DNA from: Actinokineospora terrae
Lineage (GTDB): Bacteria; Actinomycetota; Actinomycetes; Mycobacteriales; Pseudonocardiaceae
Reading direction: 5' to 3'
Length of the DNA stretch: 64,000 nt
Assembly: GCF_900111175.1 (NCBI RefSeq)
Contig: NZ_FOGI01000008.1
Location: forward strand, 310,001 to 374,000
The translations under genes and the position numbers were made by a program. Shown here one piece after another: positions 34,933-41,726 of this stretch. Every line of letters begins with the position of its first letter. The stretch's first letter is position 1. Below the pieces are notes generated by a model, which saw only the letters and a list, made by a program, of their open reading frames with translations, was not told the origin of the DNA and made no database searches.

Positions 34933-35044
34933 CCCCACCCCCGGGTCACAGGTCGCCGATGCAGTCAGAGCACCCCGACCCAGCCCCCACACCCCACAAA
35001 CCCTCTAATCCCCACAAGCCCTCTAGCCCCCACCGAACCCGCTT

Positions 35045-35192
35045 CGCGCGCTCGCGCCAGTCCGGCCCCAGCCCCCACCCTCTCCGGGGGGCGTCCCAGG
35101 TCCCAGCCTACCGGCACCCCCCGACAGTCGATCTTGAAAGCACCCCACTCGAGATCCAGATGTGGATAACTTCTGTCGCTGAACCGGGTGAA
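35045..35192 (+). repeat. dispersed intergenic repeat with DnaA box, copy C
   Basis: A 148-bp copy. The DnaA box TTATCCACA is at 35161-35169 (minus strand). The loop inside GATCT/AGATC has entirely different sequence (CACCCCAC region), yet the arms remain complementary. It sits between convergent genes, ending 10 nt before the stop codon of the minus-strand membrane protein gene. Confidence 0.9.
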
Positions 35193-35202
35193 ACGAGGCG
35201 AG

Positions 35203-35493
35203 CTAGCCGACCAGGTCGAGGCTGATCGCGAGCTGCAAGGCGCCTAGTGGGGCGATCGCGGCCGCGGCGATTCGCCAGTGCGGGGCCTTGTCGGCGGGGG
35301 TTTCCCACTTCATCGCCATGGTCCAGGCGATCGCGATGGCGCCGAAGGCGGCGATGACGCCGCCGATGTTGAGTGACTCGTGGACGACGACCTGGCCGTT
35401 GACGCGCTTGGTCTCGGTGATGCCGACGAAGAACACGTACGGCGCGATGGCGCACACCAGGCCGCCGATGAGCAGTTTCAGCTGTCTTGTCAC
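35203..35493 (-). CDS. small membrane protein
   Basis: Ninety-six residues with three predicted membrane helices (about residues 7-25, 42-60 and 74-92), separated by short polar loops such as TETKRVNGQVV. No family is recognised. The GTG start has no strong ribosome-binding site. It lies between repeat copy C and the YhgE operon and is divergent from the latter. Confidence 0.7.
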   Translation of the reverse strand: MTRQLKLLIGGLVCAIAPYVFFVGITETKRVNGQVVVHESLNIGGVIAAFGAIAIAWTMAMKWETPADKAPHWRIAAAAIAPLGALQLAISLDLVG

Positions 35494-35594
35494 GCGGGTT
35501 CTGATGGTCCGGTTCGTCCCCGGGTTCCCCCGATCGAGTCACCGGGATCACCCCGCGCCCGGTTGCGAACCCGCCCCACCCGGCGCACTATTCA

Positions 35595-35610
35595 AACTGA
35601 CCAGTCAGTT
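35595..35610. promoter_or_regulatory. 16-bp palindrome, probable TetR operator of the YhgE operon
   Basis: AACTGAC-CA-GTCAGTT, perfect 7-bp arms, 18 nt before the first gene of the operon whose last gene encodes a TetR regulator. ACTGACC/GTCAGT half-sites are typical of TetR operators. Confidence 0.75.
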
Positions 35611-35628
35611 CAAATACGGGGAGACGCT

Positions 35629-36255
35629 ATGGAGGTCCACGCGGACCAGGTCGTGGTCACCGGCGCGCACGGGCGGCTGCTGGAGCCGACGTCGTTGCGG
35701 GTGCGCGCGGGCGAGCTGGTGGTGGTCGCCGGTGAGCCCAACGCCGGGCATACCGCGTTCGGCCTCGCCCTGACCGGTCGCATCACCCCGTCGGCGGGTT
35801 CTGTCACCCCCTCGGGTGGTGAACTGCGGGCGCACGCCGTGCTGGTGGATGCCCCGGAGGTGACCGCGCCGGAGCCGAACCTGCGGGTGGCCGACGTGAT
35901 CGCCGAGGAGCTGGCGCTGGCCGGGGCGCGCAAGCGCAAGACGGCGACCACCGCGCTGCTCGACGAGCACGGCCTGGAGCCGGGGACCCGCTTCGAGGAC
36001 GTGCCCGGCGCGGCCAGGGTCGCGCTGCTGACCGAGCTGGCCGCGCGCCGCCCCGGTGCCGAGCTGCTGGTGATCGACACCCCCGACCGGCACTCCAGCA
36101 ACCCGGCCGACTGGCTGCCCACGGCGATGGCGCACGCCCGCGACGGCCGCGCGGTCGTCGTGCTGTGCGGGACGTCCACCGCGCTGCGCCTGCCCATGAT
36201 CCCGGCCCGGCTCGGCGAGTCGGACCAGCCCGCCCCCCTGGAGTCGACCCTGTGA
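35629..36255 (+). CDS. degenerate ABC-transporter ATP-binding-like protein
   Basis: A 208-residue protein with the fold order of an ABC ATPase but damaged motifs. The Walker A position reads GEPNAGHTAF, with His in place of the phosphate-binding Lys. The signature region is DVPGAARVALLTELAARRPG in place of LSGGQ. Walker B is ELLVIDTPD, with the catalytic Glu replaced. It therefore probably binds nucleotide poorly or not at all. The 3' end overlaps the YhgE-like gene (GTGA), so the two are coupled and it may be a structural partner of that membrane protein. Confidence 0.8.
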   Translation: MEVHADQVVVTGAHGRLLEPTSLRVRAGELVVVAGEPNAGHTAFGLALTGRITPSAGSVTPSGGELRAHAVLVDAPEVTAPEPNLRVADVIAEELALAGARKRKTATTALLDEHGLEPGTRFEDVPGAARVALLTELAARRPGAELLVIDTPDRHSSNPADWLPTAMAHARDGRAVVVLCGTSTALRLPMIPARLGESDQPAPLESTL

Positions 36256-38231
36256 GCGTCTTCCGCCTCGCCCGCAACGAGCTGCGCCGGATCAGCTCCG
36301 GCACCCTGCCCAGGCTCGCCGTCCTGGCGCTCGTGCTGGTGCCGCTGCTCTACGGCTCGCTCTACCTGTACGCCAACGCCGACCCGTACAACCGGCTGGA
36401 CAAGATCCCGGCCGCGCTCGTGGTGACCGACAAGGGCGTCACGCGCGCGGACGGCTCCCGGCTGGACGCGGGGCGCAAGGTGGCCGACCAGCTGGCCGCG
36501 TCCGGGAAGTTCGACTGGCAGGAGGTGGACGCCCCGACCGCCGAGGAGGGCGTGCGCACTGGCAAGTACACCTTCTCGATCACGCTGCCGAACGACTTCT
36601 CCGCGTCGCTGGCGTCGTCGTCGGACTTCGCGCCGCGCCAGGGCATGATCACGGTGACCACCAACGACGCCAACAACTACCTGGTCGGCACGATCGCGGA
36701 CCGGGTGGTCAGCGCGGTGCGCGAGTCGGTCGCGGCGTCGGTGGGCACGGAGGCGGCGGAGAAGTTCCTGGTCGGTTTCGGCACCGTCTACGAGCGGACC
36801 CGGCAGGCCGCGGACGGCGCGTCGCAGCTGGCCGATGGCGCGTCGCGGGCCAACACGGGCGCGAACCAGCTCGCGGCGGGTCAGCGCGACCTGGCGGACG
36901 GGGCCACCAAGCTCGCCGACGGCACCACCACCGCGGCGGCGGGCACCAAGAAGCTGTCGACCGGGCTGGACACGCTGGAGTCCAGGACGAAGGACCTGCC
37001 CGCGCAGACGACGCAGCTGGCGACCGGCGCGCGGAAGGTCGCGAACGGCAACGACCAGGCCGCGCGCACGGCGGAGAACCTGTCGGCCGCCGCGCAGGCC
37101 GCGGTGAACCACCTCGACGAGCTGGACAAGGGAATCGAGCAGAGCCTGCGCGACGCGGGGCTGCCGGACGCCGACGTCGAGCGGGTGCTGGCGCGGCTGC
37201 GGACCCTGCGCACGCCGGTCGAGCAGGCGAACACGCAGGTGCACTCCGCCAGCGGTCAGCTGCGGGCGCTGGCCACCGGCGCCGACCAGGTCGCGAACGG
37301 CGCGGAGACGCTCGCCGCGGCCGCTCCCGCGCTCTCGGGCGGCATCTCCGAGGCGGCCGGTGGCGCGCGCGACCTGGCGACCGGCACGTCCCAGCTGCGC
37401 ACCGGGGCGTTGCAGCTGCGCGACGGCGAGACCAAGGCGGTCACCGGCGCCGACGAGCTCGCCGCGGGCACCAAGTCCCTGTCGGACGGCTCCGTCCAGC
37501 TGCGCGACGGCCTCACCGCCGGTCTCGGCCAGATCCCGCACCCGGACGACGCGACCCGCGACGCCACCGCGCAGACCATCGGCGACCCGGTGTCGGTGCA
37601 CACGGTCGGCGAGAACAGCGCTGGCAGCTACGGCGCCGGGCTGGCCCCGTTCTTCCTGGGCCTGGCCCTGTGGATCGGCGCGTTCGTGCTGTTCCTGCTC
37701 ATCCGCCCGCTCTCGGCGCGCGCCCTGGCCGCCGGGCACTCCGCGGCCCGCACCGCCCTGGCGGGCTGGCTCACCCCGGCCGCGCTCGGCGTCGCCCAGG
37801 TCGTGATCATGTTCGCCGCGGTCACCACGCTGATCGGCATCCACCCGGCCCGCCCGCTGGCCACCCTCGGGTTCCTGGTGCTGACCTCGCTGACGTTCGT
37901 GTCGGTGGTGCACGCGCTCAACGCGTTCCTCGGCCCGGTCGGCAAGTTCGTGGCGCTGGTGGTGCTGATCCTGCAGCTGATCAGCGCGGGCGGCACGTTC
38001 CCCTGGCAGACCCTCCCGGACGCGCTGATCCCGCTGCACCGGGTGCTGCCGATGGGCTACGTGGTCGACGGCCTGCGCCACCTGCTCTACGGTGGCGCCT
38101 CCGGCGGCATCGGCACCGACGTCGGTGTGCTGCTGGCCTACCTGATCGGAGGACTCACCGTGTCGACCCTGGCCGCCCGCCGCCAGCGCGTGTGGACCCC
38201 AGCCCGCCTCAAGCCGGAACTGGTGCTGTGA
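36252..38231 (+). CDS. YhgE/Pip domain-containing membrane protein
   Basis: A 659-residue protein of the YhgE/phage-infection-protein family, related to ABC-2 permeases. One N-terminal membrane helix (LPRLAVLALVLVPLLYG) is followed by a ~430-residue extracytoplasmic region rich in heptad-like LADGA and LAxG repeats (coiled-coil), then about six C-terminal helices from GLAPFFLGLALW on. Family members form large extracellular stalks; related proteins serve in surface secretion or as phage receptors. The GTG start overlaps the previous stop, and the TetR gene overlaps its end: one three-gene operon. Confidence 0.92.
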   Translation: MSVFRLARNELRRISSGTLPRLAVLALVLVPLLYGSLYLYANADPYNRLDKIPAALVVTDKGVTRADGSRLDAGRKVADQLAASGKFDWQEVDAPTAEEGVRTGKYTFSITLPNDFSASLASSSDFAPRQGMITVTTNDANNYLVGTIADRVVSAVRESVAASVGTEAAEKFLVGFGTVYERTRQAADGASQLADGASRANTGANQLAAGQRDLADGATKLADGTTTAAAGTKKLSTGLDTLESRTKDLPAQTTQLATGARKVANGNDQAARTAENLSAAAQAAVNHLDELDKGIEQSLRDAGLPDADVERVLARLRTLRTPVEQANTQVHSASGQLRALATGADQVANGAETLAAAAPALSGGISEAAGGARDLATGTSQLRTGALQLRDGETKAVTGADELAAGTKSLSDGSVQLRDGLTAGLGQIPHPDDATRDATAQTIGDPVSVHTVGENSAGSYGAGLAPFFLGLALWIGAFVLFLLIRPLSARALAAGHSAARTALAGWLTPAALGVAQVVIMFAAVTTLIGIHPARPLATLGFLVLTSLTFVSVVHALNAFLGPVGKFVALVVLILQLISAGGTFPWQTLPDALIPLHRVLPMGYVVDGLRHLLYGGASGGIGTDVGVLLAYLIGGLTVSTLAARRQRVWTPARLKPELVL

Positions 38232-38815
38232 CGACGTCGCGCCCCGGTAGGACCAACGCCACCAAACGCAAGCTGTTCGACGCCACCCTGCGGCTCGCGG
38301 GCACCAAGGGCGTGGTCGGCCTGACGGTGGACGACATCGCCGCCGAGGCGGGCGTGGCCAAGGGGACGGTCTACTACAACTTCGGCAGCAAGGACGGCCT
38401 CGTCGACGCGCTGCTGCGGTACGGGGTCGATCTGCTGGCCGCCAGGCTCCGGGGCGCGGAGGGGTCGGCGGCGGACACGGTGACGGCGTTGGTCGAGGGG
38501 ATGCTGGGGTTCTTCGCGGAGTACCCGACGTTCGCGCAGCTGCTGGTGAGCGAGTTGTGGCGGACTCCGGGGCAGTGGCAGCAGACGCTGTCGCTGCTGC
38601 GGGAGGAGGTGACGTCGATCATCCGGGGGAAGCTGCAGGCGCTCGCGGACGCGGGGGACCTGCCCGGCGGGGTCCGGGTCTCGACGGCCGCGTCGGCGCT
38701 GTTCGGGACGGTGCTGGTGGTGTCGCTGGACTGGCTGGTGTTCAGCCCCGAGCAGAGCCTGGCCGAGGTCCGCGACTCGGTGATCGGCCTGGTACGAGGC
38801 CTGCGAACCCCCTGA
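38228..38815 (+). CDS. TetR-family transcriptional regulator
   Basis: A 195-residue regulator. The DNA-binding domain is KLFDATLRLAGTKGVVGLTVDDIAAEAGVAKGTVYYNFGSKDGLVDAL in outline, a canonical TetR helix-turn-helix (VAKGTVYYNF). The C-terminal ligand domain is helical (LVEGMLGFFAEYPTFAQLLV). It is the last gene of the operon with a GTGA overlap, and most likely binds the palindrome upstream of the first gene, giving feedback control of the YhgE-like protein. Confidence 0.92.
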   Translation: MTTSRPGRTNATKRKLFDATLRLAGTKGVVGLTVDDIAAEAGVAKGTVYYNFGSKDGLVDALLRYGVDLLAARLRGAEGSAADTVTALVEGMLGFFAEYPTFAQLLVSELWRTPGQWQQTLSLLREEVTSIIRGKLQALADAGDLPGGVRVSTAASALFGTVLVVSLDWLVFSPEQSLAEVRDSVIGLVRGLRTP

Positions 38816-39278
38816 GCACCCCGCCGCGGCTCCCACCCGGCCTGGGTCCCCTGCGGTCCCGACCAGCCCTTCGCTGATCTGCCCACCCCATCGCACGTCA
38901 CGCTGCTCGACCCGGTCCGTGCATTTCGCCTACCGCGAACTCAACCCCGAACCCAACCCCGAAGCCGCCCCGCCCGACCGCGAGACCGCCCCGCCTGCCC
39001 TGAAATCGTCCCCACCTGGCCCCGAAACCGCCCCGCCCGGCCCCGCGAAGCCGCCGCCGACCAAGATCCACTCCGCGGCCGGGGCCCTCCCTCCCGGGGG
39101 CCGGGAGCCCATCTCTGAACCTATCGAGCCGGGCGGTTTGTCAATAGGGGTGCGGAGTGGGCTGTGGATGGTTGGCGGGGATGTGGACAGGTCTGAGCTA
39201 GCGCGCAGTGGGCCATGGCCAGCGGCTCCTGGTTGCGCTGGTGGAGTCCGCGTACTTCGTCTAGCGGGCGCTAGAGGG
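38816..39278. other. non-coding intergenic region
   Basis: No convincing gene. From ~38925 to 39060 the plus strand is a C-rich, G-poor tract with imperfect CCCCGAAACCGCCCCGCC units. A CCCGGGGGCCGGG-type hairpin follows near 39090-39105, then a more balanced stretch with a CTGTCCACA-like site near 39180. The dispersed repeat itself is absent here. Confidence 0.55.
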
Positions 39279-39770
39279 CTAGGAGTGGGCCGCGGTGACC
39301 AGGGCTCGGCGGGTGGTGCGGAGGAGGGCTTCGGTGATCTCGGTTTGGGTGGGGCGGCGGGTGCGGCCCGCGTAGCCGATGGGGGTCAGGACCACGTGGT
39401 GGGTGGGGTGGTTGGGGAGAGGGCTTGGCCAGCGGTCGCGGGCGGCGTGGGTTTCGACTACCGGGGCGCCGGGGGCCAGGAGGGGTTCTATGGCGCGCAG
39501 GGTTGGGGGGAGGGCGTCGTCGGGGAGCCAGGTTATGAGGAGGTCGGCGGGGGCGCCGAGGCTGTGGGCGGCTTTGGTGGCGAGGGTGTGGGGTTTCGAC
39601 CAGTCGGCTTCTACCCAGATAGCCCTACCTGTGCCTGTGTGGTGGTCGGCAGGTAGTGGGGCGTAGTGGCGGGACGGCAGCACTACGCGCCAGCCGTTGA
39701 CCACTAGCCGCAAGGCGCAGCCGTTGAGCATGCCGCTGCCGCCGAGTACCAACGCTCTTCTGATCGCCAC
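39279..39770 (-). CDS. Rossmann-fold protein, short-chain dehydrogenase-like
   Basis: A 163-residue protein beginning AIRRALVLGGSGMLNGCALRL, a nucleotide-binding GGSGML turn at the end of the first strand, followed by WRVVLPSRHYAPLP. It lacks the YxxxK catalytic pair of classical short-chain dehydrogenases and is shorter than usual, so it may bind NAD(P) without a standard reaction. The GTG start has AGGAGG at ideal spacing. Seventeen nt separate it from the upstream bluB stop on the same strand. Confidence 0.65.
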   Translation of the reverse strand: MAIRRALVLGGSGMLNGCALRLVVNGWRVVLPSRHYAPLPADHHTGTGRAIWVEADWSKPHTLATKAAHSLGAPADLLITWLPDDALPPTLRAIEPLLAPGAPVVETHAARDRWPSPLPNHPTHHVVLTPIGYAGRTRRPTQTEITEALLRTTRRALVTAAHS

Positions 39771-39786
39771 GTCGCCTCCTGAAGTC

Positions 39787-40413
39787 TCAGGCGGTGCCGT
39801 CCCAGCGCTCGAAGTGGGTGACGCGCTCGACCGGGACGCGGCTCCGCCAGCCGTGTCGTTCCAGGTCCGGGACCTCCTGGAGCCGCTCGACCGGGCCGAG
39901 GCAGAGCCAGGCGACCGGGCGTACCGACGCGGGGATGTCCAGCAGGGACCGGAGGTGGTCCTCCTGGTAGAAGCTAACCCACCCGACGCCCAGATTCTCG
40001 GCCGTCGCCGCCAGCCAGAGGTTCTGGATCGCCAGGCACACCGAGTACAGCCCGGCGTCGGCGATCGCGTGCCGCCCCAGCACGGACGGTCCACCCCGGT
40101 CCGGGTCGTAGGTGACGACCACCGACAGCGTCGACTCCAGGATCCCGTCGATCTTGATCCGGTCGAAGGTCTCGGCCCGCTCGCCGGTCAGGGACGCGGC
40201 GAACCTGGCGCGTTCGTCGTGCACGTGCCGGTGGAACCGGGCCCGGGTGTCGGGGTCGCGGACCACGACGAAGTCCCACGGCTGGCTCATCCCCACGCTC
40301 GGCGCGGCGTGCGCGGCCCCGAGCACCCGGCGCAGGACGTCGTCGTCGACCGCGGCTCCGGTGAACTCGGCGCGCACATCCCGGCGACGACCGATGACCT
40401 CGTAGACGTCCAC
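39787..40413 (-). CDS. bluB: 5,6-dimethylbenzimidazole synthase
   Basis: A 208-residue flavin-destructase of the nitroreductase fold. It matches BluB in DVYEVIGRRRDVRAEF, LGAAHAAPSVGMSQPWDFVVV and GWVSFYQEDHLRSLL. BluB consumes reduced FMN and O2 to make the lower ligand of vitamin B12. No other cobalamin gene is in the window, so it may serve salvage of cobinamide or act with distant genes. TACGCT lies 6 nt before the GTG start, so the transcript is probably leaderless. A Rossmann-like gene follows in the same direction. Confidence 0.9.
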   Translation of the reverse strand: MDVYEVIGRRRDVRAEFTGAAVDDDVLRRVLGAAHAAPSVGMSQPWDFVVVRDPDTRARFHRHVHDERARFAASLTGERAETFDRIKIDGILESTLSVVVTYDPDRGGPSVLGRHAIADAGLYSVCLAIQNLWLAATAENLGVGWVSFYQEDHLRSLLDIPASVRPVAWLCLGPVERLQEVPDLERHGWRSRVPVERVTHFERWDGTA

Positions 40414-40419
40414 CCGGGC

Positions 40420-40425
40420 AGCGTA
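40420..40425 (-). promoter_or_regulatory. -10 element for bluB (leaderless geometry)
   Basis: TACGCT on the minus strand with 6 nt to the GTG; no ribosome-binding site. Confidence 0.4.
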
Positions 40426-40456
40426 GTTCGCCCCCGCGCGGCCCCAAGGGGGACAG

Positions 40457-40957
40457 TCAGCGGCTGTGCCCGCCGTCACCGCCCGGGGCCCGCGCGCGGT
40501 GCCGACCGGGCCGGCCCACCCGTCGCGCGGTCACCGCGTCCCGGATGGCGCCGACCGCGAGCAGGCCAGCCAGCACGACCAGGGCAAGGCTGCCGAGCAT
40601 CGGGATGATCGCGAAGAACGCGTACGGGGACTCGTACGGGACCCCGGCGACGGTGACGTTCTCGTGGTGGAAGCGGTCGTACACGACGGTGATCCGGTCG
40701 CCGACCGCGTGGTCCCCGTTCAGGGGCAGCGTGTGCTCGCGTTCGTCGCCCGCGATGAAGAAGCGGACCTTCATCCAGTCCTCGGTCCGCGCGCCCTGGT
40801 TGACGTCGGTCACGACGGCGGGCACCTCGACCCCGTTCGCCACCAGCGCGGCGCCCTGGTCCTCGAAGACCGAGATCAGAGCGGCCGCGCCCAGGAACAG
40901 CAGGATGCCCGCGAGCAGCGACACGAGCGCGCCGCGGAATCCCCTGATCCACCGCAC
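40457..40957 (-). CDS. DUF3592-like membrane protein (paralogue 1)
   Basis: A 166-residue protein with an N-terminal membrane helix (GALVSLLAGILLFLGAAAL), a ~80-residue extracytoplasmic beta domain (VEVPAVVTDVNQG, WMKVRFFIAGDEREHTLPL, GDRITVVYDRFHHENV) and a second helix (LALVVLAGLLAVGAI). The GxxVxVxYDP-type strand marks DUF3592. The C-terminal tail is basic and cytoplasmic. Function unknown. The next upstream gene on the same strand encodes a related protein. Confidence 0.75.
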   Translation of the reverse strand: MRWIRGFRGALVSLLAGILLFLGAAALISVFEDQGAALVANGVEVPAVVTDVNQGARTEDWMKVRFFIAGDEREHTLPLNGDHAVGDRITVVYDRFHHENVTVAGVPYESPYAFFAIIPMLGSLALVVLAGLLAVGAIRDAVTARRVGRPGRHRARAPGGDGGHSR

Positions 40958-40991
40958 GGGACCGCCCCCTACCCTGGTGGACCCCATGATC

Positions 40992-41693
40992 TCAGTCCGG
41001 CACCCGCCCCGGAAGCTCTCGTCCCGAGACCACCCGGCCATCGGCGAAGACGAGGACCGCGGCCCCGGTTGTACCGCCGAGCAGGACGCGGCCAGTGCGG
41101 GCGGGAGCGCGGTGCGTCTCGACGACGACCACGCCCGCGACGTCCAGGTTGACCCGGAGTGCGCCTGCTTCGGCGGTAGCGGTGCCGGAGCGCCAACCGT
41201 GACGGCGGACCGCGAACAACCGGCGGGACCACCTGCCAGTGAGGACGGCACCCGCAGCCGTTAGGCCTACCGCAGCGACGAAAGCACCGAGGTGGGCGGC
41301 CGTTAGTTCCAACGGCGGTTCAGTACCCGCCTGCGCTGACGCCACCTGCTCCGGATCCGCCGGGTCGTAGAACAGGGTGATCAGCTCGCCGACACGCGGC
41401 AGCGCGTCCGGCACGACAAGAACCAGCGAACGCACCCGCTCCTGACCGTCCACCGCGAACCGGACCTCGACCGACCCGGACGCCAGGCGGCTGCGTTCCA
41501 CCACGCCGACGACCACACCGGACACGCGCACCCCGTCGGCGAGCAGGTCGGCCCGCCTGCCGTCGATCGCCGAGCCCAGCAGCCCACCGGCGACGAACAG
41601 CGCCGCCCCGACCAGCAGCCCCGCCACCGACCGCAGCAGCGCGCGGCGCACGGCCGCCGTCGCCGCCGACCCACCGAGCGGTTGGCTCTGCAC
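40992..41693 (-). CDS. DUF3592-like membrane protein (paralogue 2)
   Basis: A 233-residue relative of the neighbouring DUF3592 protein: membrane helix (SVAGLLVGAALFVAGGLLG), beta domain (VRVSGVVVGVVERSRL, VGELITLFYDPADPEQVA), second helix, then an extra ~60-residue cytoplasmic beta domain (TGRVLLGGTTGAAVLVF) not present in paralogue 1. The GTG start is preceded by GGAGGGG. The pair probably arose by tandem duplication and forms one transcription unit. Confidence 0.75.
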   Translation of the reverse strand: MQSQPLGGSAATAAVRRALLRSVAGLLVGAALFVAGGLLGSAIDGRRADLLADGVRVSGVVVGVVERSRLASGSVEVRFAVDGQERVRSLVLVVPDALPRVGELITLFYDPADPEQVASAQAGTEPPLELTAAHLGAFVAAVGLTAAGAVLTGRWSRRLFAVRRHGWRSGTATAEAGALRVNLDVAGVVVVETHRAPARTGRVLLGGTTGAAVLVFADGRVVSGRELPGRVPD

Positions 41694-41726
41694 GATCCCC
41701 TCCCCTGCTCCGGGGAGGATCTTCGA

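Noticed and set aside
38925..39110. Fifth copy of the dispersed repeat
   Set aside because: Same C-rich context and a CCGACCAAGATCC fragment, but no paired arms and no DnaA box at the right distance.
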